Source: Corallococcus soli (GTDB lineage: Bacteria; Myxococcota; Myxococcia; Myxococcales; Myxococcaceae). Taken from it: a stretch of DNA of 64,000 bases. A program made the translations under genes and the position numbers. The stretch is from NCBI RefSeq assembly GCF_014930455.1, contig NZ_JAAIYO010000003.1:124001-188000 (forward strand). Direction: 5' to 3'. Positions 19,400 to 28,773 of the stretch are shown in pieces; within the stretch, counting starts at the first letter, position 1; every line of letters begins with the position of its first letter. The notes beneath the pieces are model-generated. The model searched no databases. It worked only from the letters and a program-made list of their open reading frames with translations, and was not told the DNA's origin.

Positions 19400-20898
19400 T
19401 GAGAATCCAGCTGTCCGACGCCGACGTGGCCGCCCGGGCGCGCCAGCTCCACGAGGCGCAGTGTCTGTCATTGAGCCGGCGCACCGACCGGACCTTCATC
19501 CTCCTGATGGCGTTGCAGTGGGTGGCGGGGATCGCGGCGGCGGTGTTCCTGTCGCCCCGGGCCTGGGCGGGCCTGGAGAGCGAGGTCCACCTCCATGTCT
19601 GGGCGGCGGTGGGCCTGGGGCTGCTCTTTGGCGGGCCGCCGGTGCTGCTCGCGCTGACGCACTCCGGGCAGGCGTCCACGCGGCACGTCATCGCGGTGGG
19701 GCAGGCCTTGATGTCCGGGCTGCTCATCCACCTGATGGGGGGCCGCATCGAGACGCACTTCCACATCTTCGGTTCGCTGGCGCTGCTGGCCATCTACCGG
19801 GACTGGCGGGTGCTGCTCACCTTCAGCGGCGTGGTGGCGGCGGACCACTTCCTGCGCGGAGCGCTCTGGCCGGAGTCCATCTTCGGCGCGCACGCCCGGG
19901 ATTCGTGGCGGTGGCTGGAGCACGCGGCGTGGGTGGTGTTCGAGGACGTCTTCCTCATCGTCTCCTGCGTGCAGGGGCAGCGCGACCTGCGGGCGGCGGC
20001 CGAGCGGGAGGCGCAATTGGAGCTGTCCCAGCACGCGGTGGAGGAGCGGGTCGTCCGGCCGCTGGCGGGCTCCGCGGACGCGCTGCGCGACTCCATGCGG
20101 ACGCTGTCGGTGTCCACGCGGGAGCAGCGTGAGGACCTGACCCGTCAGGCCCGGGCGCTGAGCGAGACGCAGGTGACGGCGGAGGAGATCCGCCAGACGT
20201 CGCTCGTCGCGTCCGAACAGGCCACCCGGGTGCTGCGCTCGACGGTGGAGGCGGGGGACGTGGGCGCCGCGGTGGAGGACGCCATCGGCCGGAGCGTGGA
20301 GGGGCTGGCGGAGATCCGCGCCCAGGTGGCGGACATCTCCGAGCGCATCCAGGGGCTCGCGGCGTACACGGAGAAGATTGGCGGCATCACCCGGACGGTG
20401 CAGGACCTGGCGGACCAGTCCAACGTGCTGGCCATCAACGCGGCCATCGAGGCGGCCCGGGTGGGCGAGGTGGGCCGGGGCTTCGCGGTGGTGGCGCGGG
20501 AGATCCGCAACCTGTCGTCGCAGTCAGTGGCGGCCACGCAGCAGGTGCGCTCGGTGCTGGAGGACACGCGCACGCGAATCCAGGGGGTGGTGGACCTCAC
20601 GCGCCAGGGAGGGGAGCGGATGGGCCGGGGCATCGACACCATCCGCGAATCGGGGGACCGGCTGCGCATGTTGTCCGTGCTGGTGGAGGGCAACGCGGAC
20701 GCGGTGCGCCGCATCTCCGCGTCGGTGAGCCAGCAGTCGGCGGGCGTGTCGCAGATCTTCTCCGCCGTCACCGACCTGACCGCGATGATGCAGGCGTCGG
20801 TGGCCCGGGTGGAGGCCACCCACGCGGCGGCGGACACGCTCCAGCACGTCACCGACCAGGTCCACGGCGTCATCGGGCTGTATCAGGGCGGGACCTGA
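19399..20898 (+). CDS. Methyl-accepting chemotaxis protein with multi-TM sensor
   Basis: 499 aa from ATG 19399 (a GTG lies one codon upstream). Residues ~25-200 contain about five membrane helices with conserved His and acidic residues ([36 protein letters not shown]), a membrane sensor without a large periplasmic domain. The cytoplasmic part has the hairpin signature of chemoreceptors: [40 protein letters not shown]. It should signal to a CheA/CheW array in control of motility or developmental gene expression. No chemotaxis kinase genes are nearby, so it is an orphan receptor, coupled to the upstream thioredoxin-fold gene. Confidence 0.9.
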   Translation: MRIQLSDADVAARARQLHEAQCLSLSRRTDRTFILLMALQWVAGIAAAVFLSPRAWAGLESEVHLHVWAAVGLGLLFGGPPVLLALTHSGQASTRHVIAVGQALMSGLLIHLMGGRIETHFHIFGSLALLAIYRDWRVLLTFSGVVAADHFLRGALWPESIFGAHARDSWRWLEHAAWVVFEDVFLIVSCVQGQRDLRAAAEREAQLELSQHAVEERVVRPLAGSADALRDSMRTLSVSTREQREDLTRQARALSETQVTAEEIRQTSLVASEQATRVLRSTVEAGDVGAAVEDAIGRSVEGLAEIRAQVADISERIQGLAAYTEKIGGITRTVQDLADQSNVLAINAAIEAARVGEVGRGFAVVAREIRNLSSQSVAATQQVRSVLEDTRTRIQGVVDLTRQGGERMGRGIDTIRESGDRLRMLSVLVEGNADAVRRISASVSQQSAGVSQIFSAVTDLTAMMQASVARVEATHAAADTLQHVTDQVHGVIGLYQGGT

Positions 20899-20922
20899 TA
20901 CGTCACCGACAAGCCCCCTTTC

Positions 20923-22152
20923 ATGGAGTACATGGAGGCCATGACCTCCAGACTCCGACGTTTCCTGTCGTTTTCCTCGATTCCCCTCCTGCTGAGCTGC
21001 GGCGCCGCCGCGGTGTCGGACGGCTCCTCTCCCGCGCTGGCGTCGCAGGGGCAGGAACTCGCCACGGGCACGCCCGCCGGCAACGGCGTGGTGCTGTTCC
21101 TCAATGATTATTCGACGACGCTGACGGTGTTGGACACGGAGGTGCCGTTGAACCTCCAGGCGGCGCAGGCGCTGGCGGACTGGCGCGAGGGCCCGGACGG
21201 CGTGCTGCACACGGGCGATGACCGGCGCTTCGTCTCCATCGAGCAGGTGGACGCGGTGCCCTTCGTGGGGCCGGCGGCGCTCGCGGCCCTGGAGGCGTAC
21301 GCGCGGGGCACGGGCCGGGTGGAGCTGCCGGTGGACGGCTGGGTGGGCACGTTCCAGGGCGTGACGTTCAACGTGGCGGAGGCGCGCCGGGCGCTGGCGG
21401 TGGCGAACGCGCAGGGCGCGGGTGCGTTGCAGGCGACGTACGGCATGTCCCCGGCGGCGGCGAACGCCGTCGTGGCGGCGCGGCCGTTCTTCCACATCCT
21501 GAAGCTGGGGCGGCTGCCCGGCGTGGACGGCACGTCGCTGCAGAACCTCAAGACGGCGACGCAGCAGGCGGCGGAGGGCGAGCCCTGCACCGGCCAGACG
21601 ACCTGTCAGTCCGGTCTCTGGTGCAATGGCATCCCGAACGACGCCTCCAGCCCGTATGGCCGCTGCATCACCACCGCGCCCACCCCGGGGGACGGCGAGT
21701 CCTGTTCGCTGTTCGTGCCGTGCCAGGCGAACCTGACGTGCCACGGTCTGGCGTCGGGTGCGACGGAGGGCTGGTGCCGGCCGGCGTGGATGGAAGGGAC
21801 GTTCACGGCGTACTCGGACCTCACGCTGCAGGGCAACACGACGCCGCTGGTGTCGTCGCAGCCGGTGGTGGGTCTGGCGACGGTGCCGGAGGACATCACG
21901 GTGGAGCTGGACCTGGCGCACAACAACCCGTCCAGGCTGGTGCTGACGCTGGAGGATCCGGGTGGTGAGACGGCGCTCCTGTGGGACGGGCCGAACGAAG
22001 GCACGCCGCCCAAGCGCATCCCGGTGACGCGCGGCATCCCGCGCGACGGCACCATCAACGGCCTGTGGAAGCTGCACGTCGTCAACCCGTCCGGGGTGGG
22101 CAACGGCAAGCTGCGTGAGTGGACGCTGAAGCTGAACAGCCGCTGGGACTGA
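20923..22152 (+). CDS. P-domain lipoprotein with HhH-like and Cys-rich segments
   Basis: Up to 409 aa; ATGs at 20923, 20932 and 20941 are all possible, and the last (MTSRLRRFLSFSSIPLLLSC) best fits a lipoprotein signal. Two helix-hairpin-helix-like repeats occur at about residues 75-190 (VSIEQVDAVPFVGPAALAALEAYA; TYGMSPAAANAVVAARPFF). A Cys-rich linker with paired CxxC-spaced Cys follows (CTGQTTCQSGLWC ... CSLFVPCQANLTC). The C-terminal ~110 residues resemble the P/Homo-B domain of proprotein convertases (ITVELDLAHNNPSRLVLTL ... GLWKLHVVNPSG). No protease triad is present. It probably acts at the cell surface. Confidence 0.75.
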   Translation: MEYMEAMTSRLRRFLSFSSIPLLLSCGAAAVSDGSSPALASQGQELATGTPAGNGVVLFLNDYSTTLTVLDTEVPLNLQAAQALADWREGPDGVLHTGDDRRFVSIEQVDAVPFVGPAALAALEAYARGTGRVELPVDGWVGTFQGVTFNVAEARRALAVANAQGAGALQATYGMSPAAANAVVAARPFFHILKLGRLPGVDGTSLQNLKTATQQAAEGEPCTGQTTCQSGLWCNGIPNDASSPYGRCITTAPTPGDGESCSLFVPCQANLTCHGLASGATEGWCRPAWMEGTFTAYSDLTLQGNTTPLVSSQPVVGLATVPEDITVELDLAHNNPSRLVLTLEDPGGETALLWDGPNEGTPPKRIPVTRGIPRDGTINGLWKLHVVNPSGVGNGKLREWTLKLNSRWD

Positions 22153-22216
22153 GTCGGCGGTGATGCAGGGCCGGGGGGCCGGGGATTCGTCCCGGGCCTC
22201 CTGGCGCCCGCGCCCA

Positions 22217-22972
22217 TCAGGGAACGCGTCCGCCGATTTCGGGGAAGCGTTCGTAGGCACGCAGCAGCGCGTCCAGGTGGGAGGGATTGTCAAGGTCGAG
22301 CGGGGCCTCCGTGAGCTGGACGATCCATCCCCCCGTGGAGGTCCGCCGCGATCGCGTGAGCAGGCCCGTGTCGCGCGAGGGCTCCGGGAACCCGAGAATC
22401 CGCGCGGTGGCGGCGGACCAGTAGTTGAGCCAGCCCAGGTGGTGCGGAATCTCCGGTGAGCGGATTTCCCATGAGGGCTTGAGCGTCGGCAGCCCCCTGG
22501 GGGGAGACGGTGGGCCCGCCATGGTGGGGCTCGTCTGTTCCGAGATTTCGCTCGCCGCACGGGTGGGCGTTGCGTGTCCCCAGAATGAGAACGCGGCCTC
22601 CGCGATTGCCTCCAGCACCGCAGCTGCCGCCACGGTGGTGGCAGCGTCCAGTGGCAGTTCCGCATGGGCTTCAAGCTGCGCTCGTCCTCCGGGAGCCTCG
22701 CTGGCTGGCATCTCCATCCCGAAGAGCGTGACGAGGTGGCCCTCGTCCGCGTTGCAGAGGAGCGCGAGCACCCCGGCGCTCAAGGAGGTTGCGAACCACG
22801 CATCGCGCTGTGTCAGCGGAATGAAGGCCCCGTCCTCAGCGATCCTCCATTCCAATCGCAACCCAGGAAGCGCATGTTCCATCGCGTGGATGATCGCGGT
22901 CGGGCGGCCGTCGCGCTCCACGAGCCCAGGTGCTCGGGTGATAAGGACGAGGGAGCTTTCCGGGGCTGTCAT
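22217..22972 (-). CDS. DUF5953-family protein, probable immunity partner
   Basis: 251 aa, soluble, no signal peptide. I recognise a DUF5953-type pattern: SSLVLITRAPGLVERDGRPTAIIHAME near the start, LPGLRLEWRIAEDGAFIPL, and a C-terminal LNYWSAATARILGFPEP ... GWIVQLTEAPLDLDNPSHLDAL segment. It starts one base after the stop of the DUF6310-like gene, so the two are co-transcribed. In other myxobacteria these two families commonly neighbour each other (recalled). The toxin-immunity assignment is inferred from this pairing and from the nuclease-like C-terminus of the partner. Confidence 0.7.
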   Translation of the reverse strand: MTAPESSLVLITRAPGLVERDGRPTAIIHAMEHALPGLRLEWRIAEDGAFIPLTQRDAWFATSLSAGVLALLCNADEGHLVTLFGMEMPASEAPGGRAQLEAHAELPLDAATTVAAAAVLEAIAEAAFSFWGHATPTRAASEISEQTSPTMAGPPSPPRGLPTLKPSWEIRSPEIPHHLGWLNYWSAATARILGFPEPSRDTGLLTRSRRTSTGGWIVQLTEAPLDLDNPSHLDALLRAYERFPEIGGRVP

Positions 22973-22973
22973 T

Positions 22974-23927
22974 TCAGCACCAATCCATGATGATGATGTT
23001 CAGGTTGTTGATCTGCGCGAGCAGCGCGGTTCGGTGCGCGGCGCTGCGTACGCCAACGACGAAGTCATAGCCGCAATCCTTTGCGAGTTCCCGCTCGCGC
23101 CTCAGCTCCGAAACCTGTTTCGCGATGGAAATCCTCTTGAGGGCAGGCGTGTATAGATCAAAGTTGTCGGTCTTCACCTCCCATAGAAGCCTCGAATGGA
23201 GTTGCAGCGCGTCGAACCGCTTCCCGTTGACGAGGACATCCGAGCCGGGAAACGCATTCTGCGGCACCTTGTCGGCGCACTGATTGTGCAAGGCGTCGCC
23301 GCCCAGGTGCGGCACGGGCTGGGGTGTACACTCCGGGCGGCGCTCGCGCGGCTCCTGGAACGACGGCGGCCCCGGAGGGAAGACGTCCTGTCCCGAGGAG
23401 GCACCGTCCGGCTGGGGTCTTCGGCTTGAGAGCGAGTGCAGCGGGGCGGACTGCGTCTCGGGTGCAGGGCTCACTGTCTCACCGGAGGTCTCCTCCTCCG
23501 GGTAGGGCCGCCTGAACTCATACGCCTCCAGTTGCTCGTGGATGGCGACGGCCACCACCACCGCGCCGATGATGATCACCGCGCCCACCACGATTTCGGG
23601 CTGCGTCAGCAGGCAGATGCCGACCATCGTCTCCAGGGCGAGCACGTTCGCGGAGGCCACGGGACACCGGCGCTGGGTATCGCGGAAGCGGATCCTGCGG
23701 GTGTCGAGTTCGGAGAAGCATCGCTCCACGACCACGGGCCAGGCCTGGGACGCCTCACGGACGACACACCGTCCGTCATCCTTCCAGGGCAGCGTCGCCG
23801 CTTTCTGGAGGTTGGTGAACCTGGGGTTTCGGGCCCTTGAGTCCGTTGGGCCGGTCGCGGGTGTAGCGCAGGCGACCAGAAGCACGAGGAGTGCACTGCA
23901 CGCTCGCAGACGCAGGGGCATGTTCAT
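22974..23927 (-). CDS. DUF6310-like lipoprotein with nuclease-like C-terminus, candidate toxin
   Basis: 317 aa from ATG 23927 (or 23921). The N-terminus is a lipoprotein signal ending LLVLLVACAT, and a central hydrophobic span (IVVGAVIIIGAVVVAVAI) probably crosses a membrane. A Pro/Ser-rich linker leads to a conserved C-terminal module of ~130 residues: PECTPQPVPHLGGDALHNQCADKVPQNAFPG, then NGKRFDALQLHSRLLWEVKTDNFD and DCGYDFVVGVRS. The Asp, Glu-x-Lys order resembles a PD-(D/E)xK nuclease core. Lipid-anchored carrier plus C-terminal nuclease-like tip resembles outer-membrane-exchange polymorphic toxins of myxobacteria; that role is inferred. The probable immunity gene follows directly. Confidence 0.7.
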   Translation of the reverse strand: MNMPLRLRACSALLVLLVACATPATGPTDSRARNPRFTNLQKAATLPWKDDGRCVVREASQAWPVVVERCFSELDTRRIRFRDTQRRCPVASANVLALETMVGICLLTQPEIVVGAVIIIGAVVVAVAIHEQLEAYEFRRPYPEEETSGETVSPAPETQSAPLHSLSSRRPQPDGASSGQDVFPPGPPSFQEPRERRPECTPQPVPHLGGDALHNQCADKVPQNAFPGSDVLVNGKRFDALQLHSRLLWEVKTDNFDLYTPALKRISIAKQVSELRRERELAKDCGYDFVVGVRSAAHRTALLAQINNLNIIIMDWC

Positions 23928-23987
23928 CCATCTGGCCAGGGGGCCGTGTCGTGGCGAAACGGGAAGAGCATCCGATGGGTCACGGGC

Positions 23988-24024
23988 AAAGAAAAAGCCC
24001 AGCACCCGTGGAGGGTGCTGGGCT
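23988..24024 (-). terminator. Rho-independent terminator of the pseudokinase gene
   Basis: A perfect 12-bp inverted repeat (AGCCCAGCACCC, 23996-24007; loop GTGGA; GGGTGCTGGGCT, 24013-24024) is flanked on its left by an A-rich run (AAAGAAAAA). Read on the minus strand this gives a strong GC stem followed by a U-tract, 24 bp after the stop of the pseudokinase gene ending at 24048. Confidence 0.9.
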
Positions 24025-24047
24025 TCGGGGGGCGCCGGGGCCGGGGA

Positions 24048-26105
24048 CTACTCCTCGGCCTCCTGCGGCTCCTCGAAGTTCACGTCGAAGTTGACGCGCT
24101 GCCCGGGCTCGATGGTGAAGGTCTTCTGCCAGCGCGACGGGCCCACGGTGACGAGCAGGCGGTGGTAGCCCTCGTACACGTCCAGCTCCTCGACGGGCAC
24201 GGTGCCCGCGGGCTTGCCGTCGATGGTGACGTTGGCGCCAGCGGGGCCACGCACGTTGATGAAGGCCTTGTTGAGGAAGAACTGGAACGCGGAGCGGCCG
24301 GTGGGGGCGACCGTCACCGTGCGCGACACGGAGATGCCGAGCGCGCCGTTGGTGAAGGTGAGCAGGTGGCGGCCCGGGGGCAGCGGCACGGACAGCGGCG
24401 TGCGGCCCAGCAGGGTGGTGGTGCTGTTGAGCGTGACCTCCACGCGCGGCTCCACCGTGAGGTCCAGCATGCCCATGACGGGGCCCGCGTCCACGATGCC
24501 GGCATCCTCCACGCCCGCGTCCTCGGGACCCGCGTCGAAGGGAACAGGAGCGGCCACCACCTCGGGCACGCCCGCGTCGAAGGACTCGACGGTCATCGTG
24601 CCCTTCAACTGGCGCTGGATGACCACCGCGCTCGCGCCGAGCGTCAGCGCGAGACCCCCGACGACATAGGGGATCCAGGAGCGGGAGGTCTTCTTCGCCG
24701 GCACCTGCTGCGCCGCGGGGCTCGCAGCGCCGCCGAAGATGGGACCTGAAGCGCGGTCACCCTGGGACTGATTCGCAGTGGACGCACCCTGAGTGGAGGC
24801 AGGAATGGGTGCGCCAGCATGTGAGCCCTGCGTCGGAGCCTGCGCGCCAGCATTCAAGCCCTGCGCCTGCGTCGAAGCCTGCGCGCTGGCGCTGGAGCCC
24901 TGTGCCTGCGCCGAAGCCTGCGAACTCGCACCGGAGGCCTGAGCCTGCGTCGCGGTCTGCACGCCGTGACCCTGCGAGGACGTCGACGCCTGCGAACCCG
25001 CGCCTTGCACGGCAGCAGTCGAAGCCACGGGCACAGACGCGCCCGTGCTCGGCGCCTGCGCACCCGAAGCCGCCGGGGCCGAGTTCACCTCGGGCACCAG
25101 GTTCTTCACCGGCTCCGCGAGCCCCACGCCCTTCGCGAGGATCTCCGCGACCTGCGGCGGGGTCATGCCAGCCTTCGCGAGCGCCTCCGCGATGCCCAGC
25201 TCGATGGTCTTGCGCCGCGCCGCGCGTGCGTCGCTCTCCGGCGGGAAGAGCTTCGCCAGGTGCTCCGCGAAGGACTCGTGCGTGGGCAGCTTGCCGATGG
25301 CCTCCACCAGCGCCTCACGGAAGGCGAGCGCGGACGGGTAGCGCTCCAGCGCGCGCTTGGTGGTCGCCCGGCGCACGACGGCGTCCAGCTTCAGCGGCAC
25401 GTCGGGCGGCATCGGCGGCAGCGCGCGGTTGAGCACCGCCTTGTCTGGATCCGCCGACTCCTTGAAGGGCATCTTCCCCGTGAGGCACTCGTGCAGCGTG
25501 AGCCCCAGCAGGAACACGTCCGACTGCACGTTGACCGCTTCGCGTCCGCCCAGCAGCTGCTCCGGGGACGTGTACGCACGGCGGTTCTTCACGCGCTTGC
25601 CGCCGCGCTCGCGGGGCGCCACGGACAGCGCGCCGTAGCCGGTCACCTTCGTGAAGCCGGTGAACGACACCATCAGCGTCTCGGGCCGGATGTCTCCGTG
25701 CACCAGCGGTGAGCCGTCGTCGTTGCCCGCGACGTGCGCGTAGTGCAGCCCCATCGCCGCATCCGCCACGACGAGCGCCGCGAACGCGGGCGACATGCGC
25801 GGGTGCGCCTCCAGCACGCGGCGCAGTGGCTCGCCGTCGGCGAACTCGGTGACGCGCGCAAGGCCGCCATCCAGCTTCTCCAGGCCGTGGACGCGCAGGA
25901 TGTTCGGGTGCTCGAAGACGATGGCGCGATTCGTCTCGCGCTCCAGCCTCGCCACCAGGTCCGGGTTCTGGGCGATGTCGGGCGGTGCCCAGATGAGCAC
26001 CACGGGACGGGGCGTGGCGCCATCCTCCAGCGCCAGTCCGAGGAAGGCCCGCGATCCCTCTCCGGCGAGGAGGGGACCGAGTGATTGGTAGCGAGGCGAA
26101 CTCAT
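24048..26105 (-). CDS. Pseudokinase with low-complexity linker, TM helix and PEGA-like tail
   Basis: 685 aa. Residues ~8-275 have the fold pattern of Ser/Thr kinases, but key residues are lost. The HRD loop reads HGDIRPET (His136, Asp138 kept; Arg and the metal-binding Asn lost), the DFG site reads TGY, and the ATP-binding Lys position (VVLIWAP) has no Lys. Catalysis is unlikely. Residues ~345-470 form an Ala/Gln/Ser/Gly low-complexity linker. One membrane helix lies at about 480-500 (WIPYVVGGLALTLGASAVVI). The extracytoplasmic tail has beta modules resembling PEGA (FINVRGPAGANVTIDGKPAGTVPVEELDVYEGYHRLLV). It ends in a strong terminator. It could sense or scaffold at the envelope; partners unknown. 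Confidence 0.82.
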   Translation of the reverse strand: MSSPRYQSLGPLLAGEGSRAFLGLALEDGATPRPVVLIWAPPDIAQNPDLVARLERETNRAIVFEHPNILRVHGLEKLDGGLARVTEFADGEPLRRVLEAHPRMSPAFAALVVADAAMGLHYAHVAGNDDGSPLVHGDIRPETLMVSFTGFTKVTGYGALSVAPRERGGKRVKNRRAYTSPEQLLGGREAVNVQSDVFLLGLTLHECLTGKMPFKESADPDKAVLNRALPPMPPDVPLKLDAVVRRATTKRALERYPSALAFREALVEAIGKLPTHESFAEHLAKLFPPESDARAARRKTIELGIAEALAKAGMTPPQVAEILAKGVGLAEPVKNLVPEVNSAPAASGAQAPSTGASVPVASTAAVQGAGSQASTSSQGHGVQTATQAQASGASSQASAQAQGSSASAQASTQAQGLNAGAQAPTQGSHAGAPIPASTQGASTANQSQGDRASGPIFGGAASPAAQQVPAKKTSRSWIPYVVGGLALTLGASAVVIQRQLKGTMTVESFDAGVPEVVAAPVPFDAGPEDAGVEDAGIVDAGPVMGMLDLTVEPRVEVTLNSTTTLLGRTPLSVPLPPGRHLLTFTNGALGISVSRTVTVAPTGRSAFQFFLNKAFINVRGPAGANVTIDGKPAGTVPVEELDVYEGYHRLLVTVGPSRWQKTFTIEPGQRVNFDVNFEEPQEAEE

Positions 26106-26158
26106 GGGAACGGCATGCTAGTGCCCTTCCTGTCGATCCTGGAATCCCCGCGTAACGA

Positions 26159-27505
26159 CTACAGCCGCTGCCCTTCAAACGGCAGGGTCAGGTGGTAGGC
26201 GTATCGCCCGCGACGCACGAGCAACAGCACGCTACGTCCCCGTCGCGCCGTGAGCAGTCCTTCACGGAAAGTGTCAGCCGTGGGAACCGGCTGGTTGTTC
26301 ATCCGCAGGAGCACGTCACCCGGCTCCAGGCCAATCTCCGACGCAGCGGAGCCCGGCCGCACGGCGGAGATGGCCATCCCGTTTTTATTCTCCTTCACTC
26401 GCAGTCCCAGGCGCTCCCACGCCAGGGTTTCAAGCAGGCGTGCTGGAAATTCGACCGGCGTCACCTGCACGGTGCGGGTCGAGCCTGCTCGGAAGAGCAC
26501 CAGGGGGAAGGCCGAGCGGGCCGGATAGCCGCGCATGCGCGAGTCGAAATCCTCCGCGTCCTGGATGCGTGAGCCCCCCAGCTCGGCCACCACGTCGCCG
26601 CGCTGCACGCCGGCCTGCGCGGCCGGACTTTCGGGCTCCACGTTCGTCACCACGGTGCCGTAGGTGCGATCCCACCCGAGCCGCGCGGCCACCCGCGCGG
26701 GGAGGTTCGCCGTGTCCATGCCCACCCACGCGGGGCGCACCTTCCCGAAGCGGGTGAGCTCCTCCACGATGCGCCGCACCTTGTCCGCGGGGATGGCGAA
26801 GCCGATGCCCTGGCCGTTCGCGTAGATGGCGGTGTTGATGCCGATGATCTCCCCGTCCACGTTGAGCAGCGGGCCGCCGGAGTTGCCCGGGTTGATGGCC
26901 GCGTCCGTCTGGAGGAAGTCGTTGTAGACGCGATCCTCCGCGCGGAAGGTGCGCCCCGTGGCGGACACCACGCCCGCCGTCACGGTCTTGCTCAGGCCGA
27001 ACGGGCTGCCAATGGCCACCACCGTCTCGCCAATCATCAGGTCGGAGCTGGTGCCCAGCTTCGCGGTGGGCAGGGCCTCCTTCGCGTTGACCTTGAGCAC
27101 GGCCAGGTCGTTGTTGGCGTCGCTGCCCACCACCTCCGCGTCGAAGGTCCGCCCGTCCGCGAGCACGACGTGGATGGCGGAGGCGCCCCGGATGACGTGA
27201 TCATTGGTGACGATGATGCCGGACGCGTCGATGATGGCGCCGCTGCCCAGGCCCTGGATGCGCTGGCGCGTCTCCGGCGCCCCCAGCCCCTGCCCGAAGA
27301 ACTCCTCCAGCGGCGAGCGGGCGCGGCCCCGGAAGCGCGACTCCACCTCCTGCTCGGTGCCGATGTGGACGACCGCCGGGGAGACCTTCTGCACGACCTC
27401 CACCACGTCGCTGCGGCGTCGTGAAAGGTCCGCGTGCGCGGGGAGCGACAGGGCGAGCCCCACCAGCAAGAGCCCCCACCGGATGTGTCCTGCCCTCATG
27501 TCCAT
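26159..27505 (-). CDS. HtrA/DegP-type periplasmic serine protease
   Basis: 448 aa. It starts with a signal peptide (MRAGHIRWGLLLVGLALSLPAHA); ATGs at 27505 and 27499 are both possible. The chymotrypsin-like domain carries the triad in the usual context: His103 in TNDHVI, Asp133 in NNDLAVLKV, Ser209 in GNSGGPLL. Two PDZ domains follow (around residues 260-345 and 365-440: GTVVTNVEPESPAAQAGVQRGD and AISAVRPGSAASEIGLEPGD). These proteases degrade or refold damaged envelope proteins. It is the gene before the pseudokinase in the same direction, separated by 53 bp, with no overlap. Confidence 0.93.
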   Translation of the reverse strand: MDMRAGHIRWGLLLVGLALSLPAHADLSRRRSDVVEVVQKVSPAVVHIGTEQEVESRFRGRARSPLEEFFGQGLGAPETRQRIQGLGSGAIIDASGIIVTNDHVIRGASAIHVVLADGRTFDAEVVGSDANNDLAVLKVNAKEALPTAKLGTSSDLMIGETVVAIGSPFGLSKTVTAGVVSATGRTFRAEDRVYNDFLQTDAAINPGNSGGPLLNVDGEIIGINTAIYANGQGIGFAIPADKVRRIVEELTRFGKVRPAWVGMDTANLPARVAARLGWDRTYGTVVTNVEPESPAAQAGVQRGDVVAELGGSRIQDAEDFDSRMRGYPARSAFPLVLFRAGSTRTVQVTPVEFPARLLETLAWERLGLRVKENKNGMAISAVRPGSAASEIGLEPGDVLLRMNNQPVPTADTFREGLLTARRGRSVLLLVRRGRYAYHLTLPFEGQRL

Positions 27506-27760
27506 CCTCCGTGCGTCACCGGGGAACGTCTCCCGGAAGACAGTCTGAATGTCGGGAAGGCCCCAGCCATTCCCTGGGTGTCTGGATGCGGCGTCCCACT
27601 CTTCATAGACCAGGGGTTTGAAGGCGCAACCGTGAGCGCACGCACTTTCAGGCACGTCCCGGCCGCCGGTGGATTGCGATCCCGGCGGTGGGGAAGCCTG
27701 AACCTGCGTCCCGGGGGGGCGTGATGCTTGAGGCCCGCGGGGGCGGAGGAGCTGTGTCGC

Positions 27761-28768
27761 ATGAGTCTCGTCCTGGTCGCGGATGACGAACCGGCGGTGC
27801 TGGAGGTGCTGAGCCAGGTGGTGGAGGACCTGGGGCACGACGTCGTGCGCGCGCGGGATGGCGAGGAGGCGCTGACGCTCGCGCGCTCGCGCAGGCCCCA
27901 GCTCGTGGTGACGGACCACATGATGCCGCGCATGAGCGGCATGGAGCTGTGCAGCCGGCTGAAGCAGGAGCCCGGCCTGCGTGAGGTGCCCATCATCCTG
28001 TTGAGCGCGGTGCTCCAGCACGGCTCGCCGGACTCCACCGCGTTCCTCAACAAACCCTTCGAGATCAACGACTTCGAAGCGCTGATCCGCAGCGTGCTGG
28101 AGAAGGCCCCGGGGCCCCCCCGCGAGGCCGCGACGCCGGTGGAGGCGCTGGGCCAGTGGGTGGCACGCACGCTCCAGGGGCCGCTGGAGGCGGCGCGCGC
28201 GCAGCTGCTGAAGCTGGACGGCCTGTCGCCTCCGAACCAGGACGCGGTGGCCGCGCTGGGCGCGCAGCTCCAGTCGCTGGAGCGGATGGGCCAGTACCTC
28301 CAGGACGCGGCGAGCCTGAGCGCGGGCAGCCTGACGCTGCGGCCGGCGCAGGGGGAGCTGCGCGCGCACCTGGAGGCGTCGGTGGCGCGCTGTCGCACGC
28401 AGGGGCCCGAGGTGCCGGTGGAGCTGTCACTGCCGCCAGAGCCGGTGGCGCTGCGCTTCGATGCGGCCCGGCTGGGGCAGGTGTTCGACGTGCTGTTGTC
28501 GAACGCGGCCCGGCAGGGTGGGGTGCGCGTGGAGCTGCGGGCCTCCGAGGAGCGGGTGCTGGTGCGGGTGAGCGACCCGGGGCCGGGCATCCCCGAAGCG
28601 GAGCTGCCGCGGCTGTTCCAGCCCTTCCCGGACGGACCGGCCCGGGGCGAGGCGCTGGGGCTCTACGTGGCCTCCGAGCTGGCGAAGCTGCACGGAGGCG
28701 TGCTGTCGGCCGAGTCGGTGCCCGGCCGGGGTGCGACGTTCAGCGTGGCGTTGCCGCGCGAGGCCTGA
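27761..28768 (+). CDS. Receiver domain fused to HATPase (orphan histidine-kinase-like) protein
   Basis: 335 aa from ATG 27761. Residues 1-125 form a receiver domain (LVLVADDEPAVLEVL; phosphoacceptor Asp in LVVTDHMMPRMSG; switch Lys in FLNKPFE). Residues ~225-335 form a GHKL ATPase with N-box VLLSNAARQGG, G1 box DPGPGIPEAE and G2-like GEALGLYVASELAKLHGG. Between them is a helical region in the DHp position, but I see no His in an HE/HD context. Such proteins may act as response-regulator-controlled kinases, phosphatases or scaffolds. It ends 5 bp before the convergent agmatinase-family gene. Confidence 0.82.
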   Translation: MSLVLVADDEPAVLEVLSQVVEDLGHDVVRARDGEEALTLARSRRPQLVVTDHMMPRMSGMELCSRLKQEPGLREVPIILLSAVLQHGSPDSTAFLNKPFEINDFEALIRSVLEKAPGPPREAATPVEALGQWVARTLQGPLEAARAQLLKLDGLSPPNQDAVAALGAQLQSLERMGQYLQDAASLSAGSLTLRPAQGELRAHLEASVARCRTQGPEVPVELSLPPEPVALRFDAARLGQVFDVLLSNAARQGGVRVELRASEERVLVRVSDPGPGIPEAELPRLFQPFPDGPARGEALGLYVASELAKLHGGVLSAESVPGRGATFSVALPREA

Positions 28769-28773
28769 AGCGC

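Noticed and set aside
22153-22216. Possible terminator between the P-domain gene and the DUF5953 gene
   Set aside because: Only a short bulged stem (GGGA-TTCG-TCCC) without a T-run; too weak to annotate.
24780-25080. Low-complexity region considered as a CRISPR or tandem DNA repeat array
   Set aside because: It is an in-frame Ala/Gln/Ser/Gly linker with imperfect codon repeats, not direct repeats with unique spacers.
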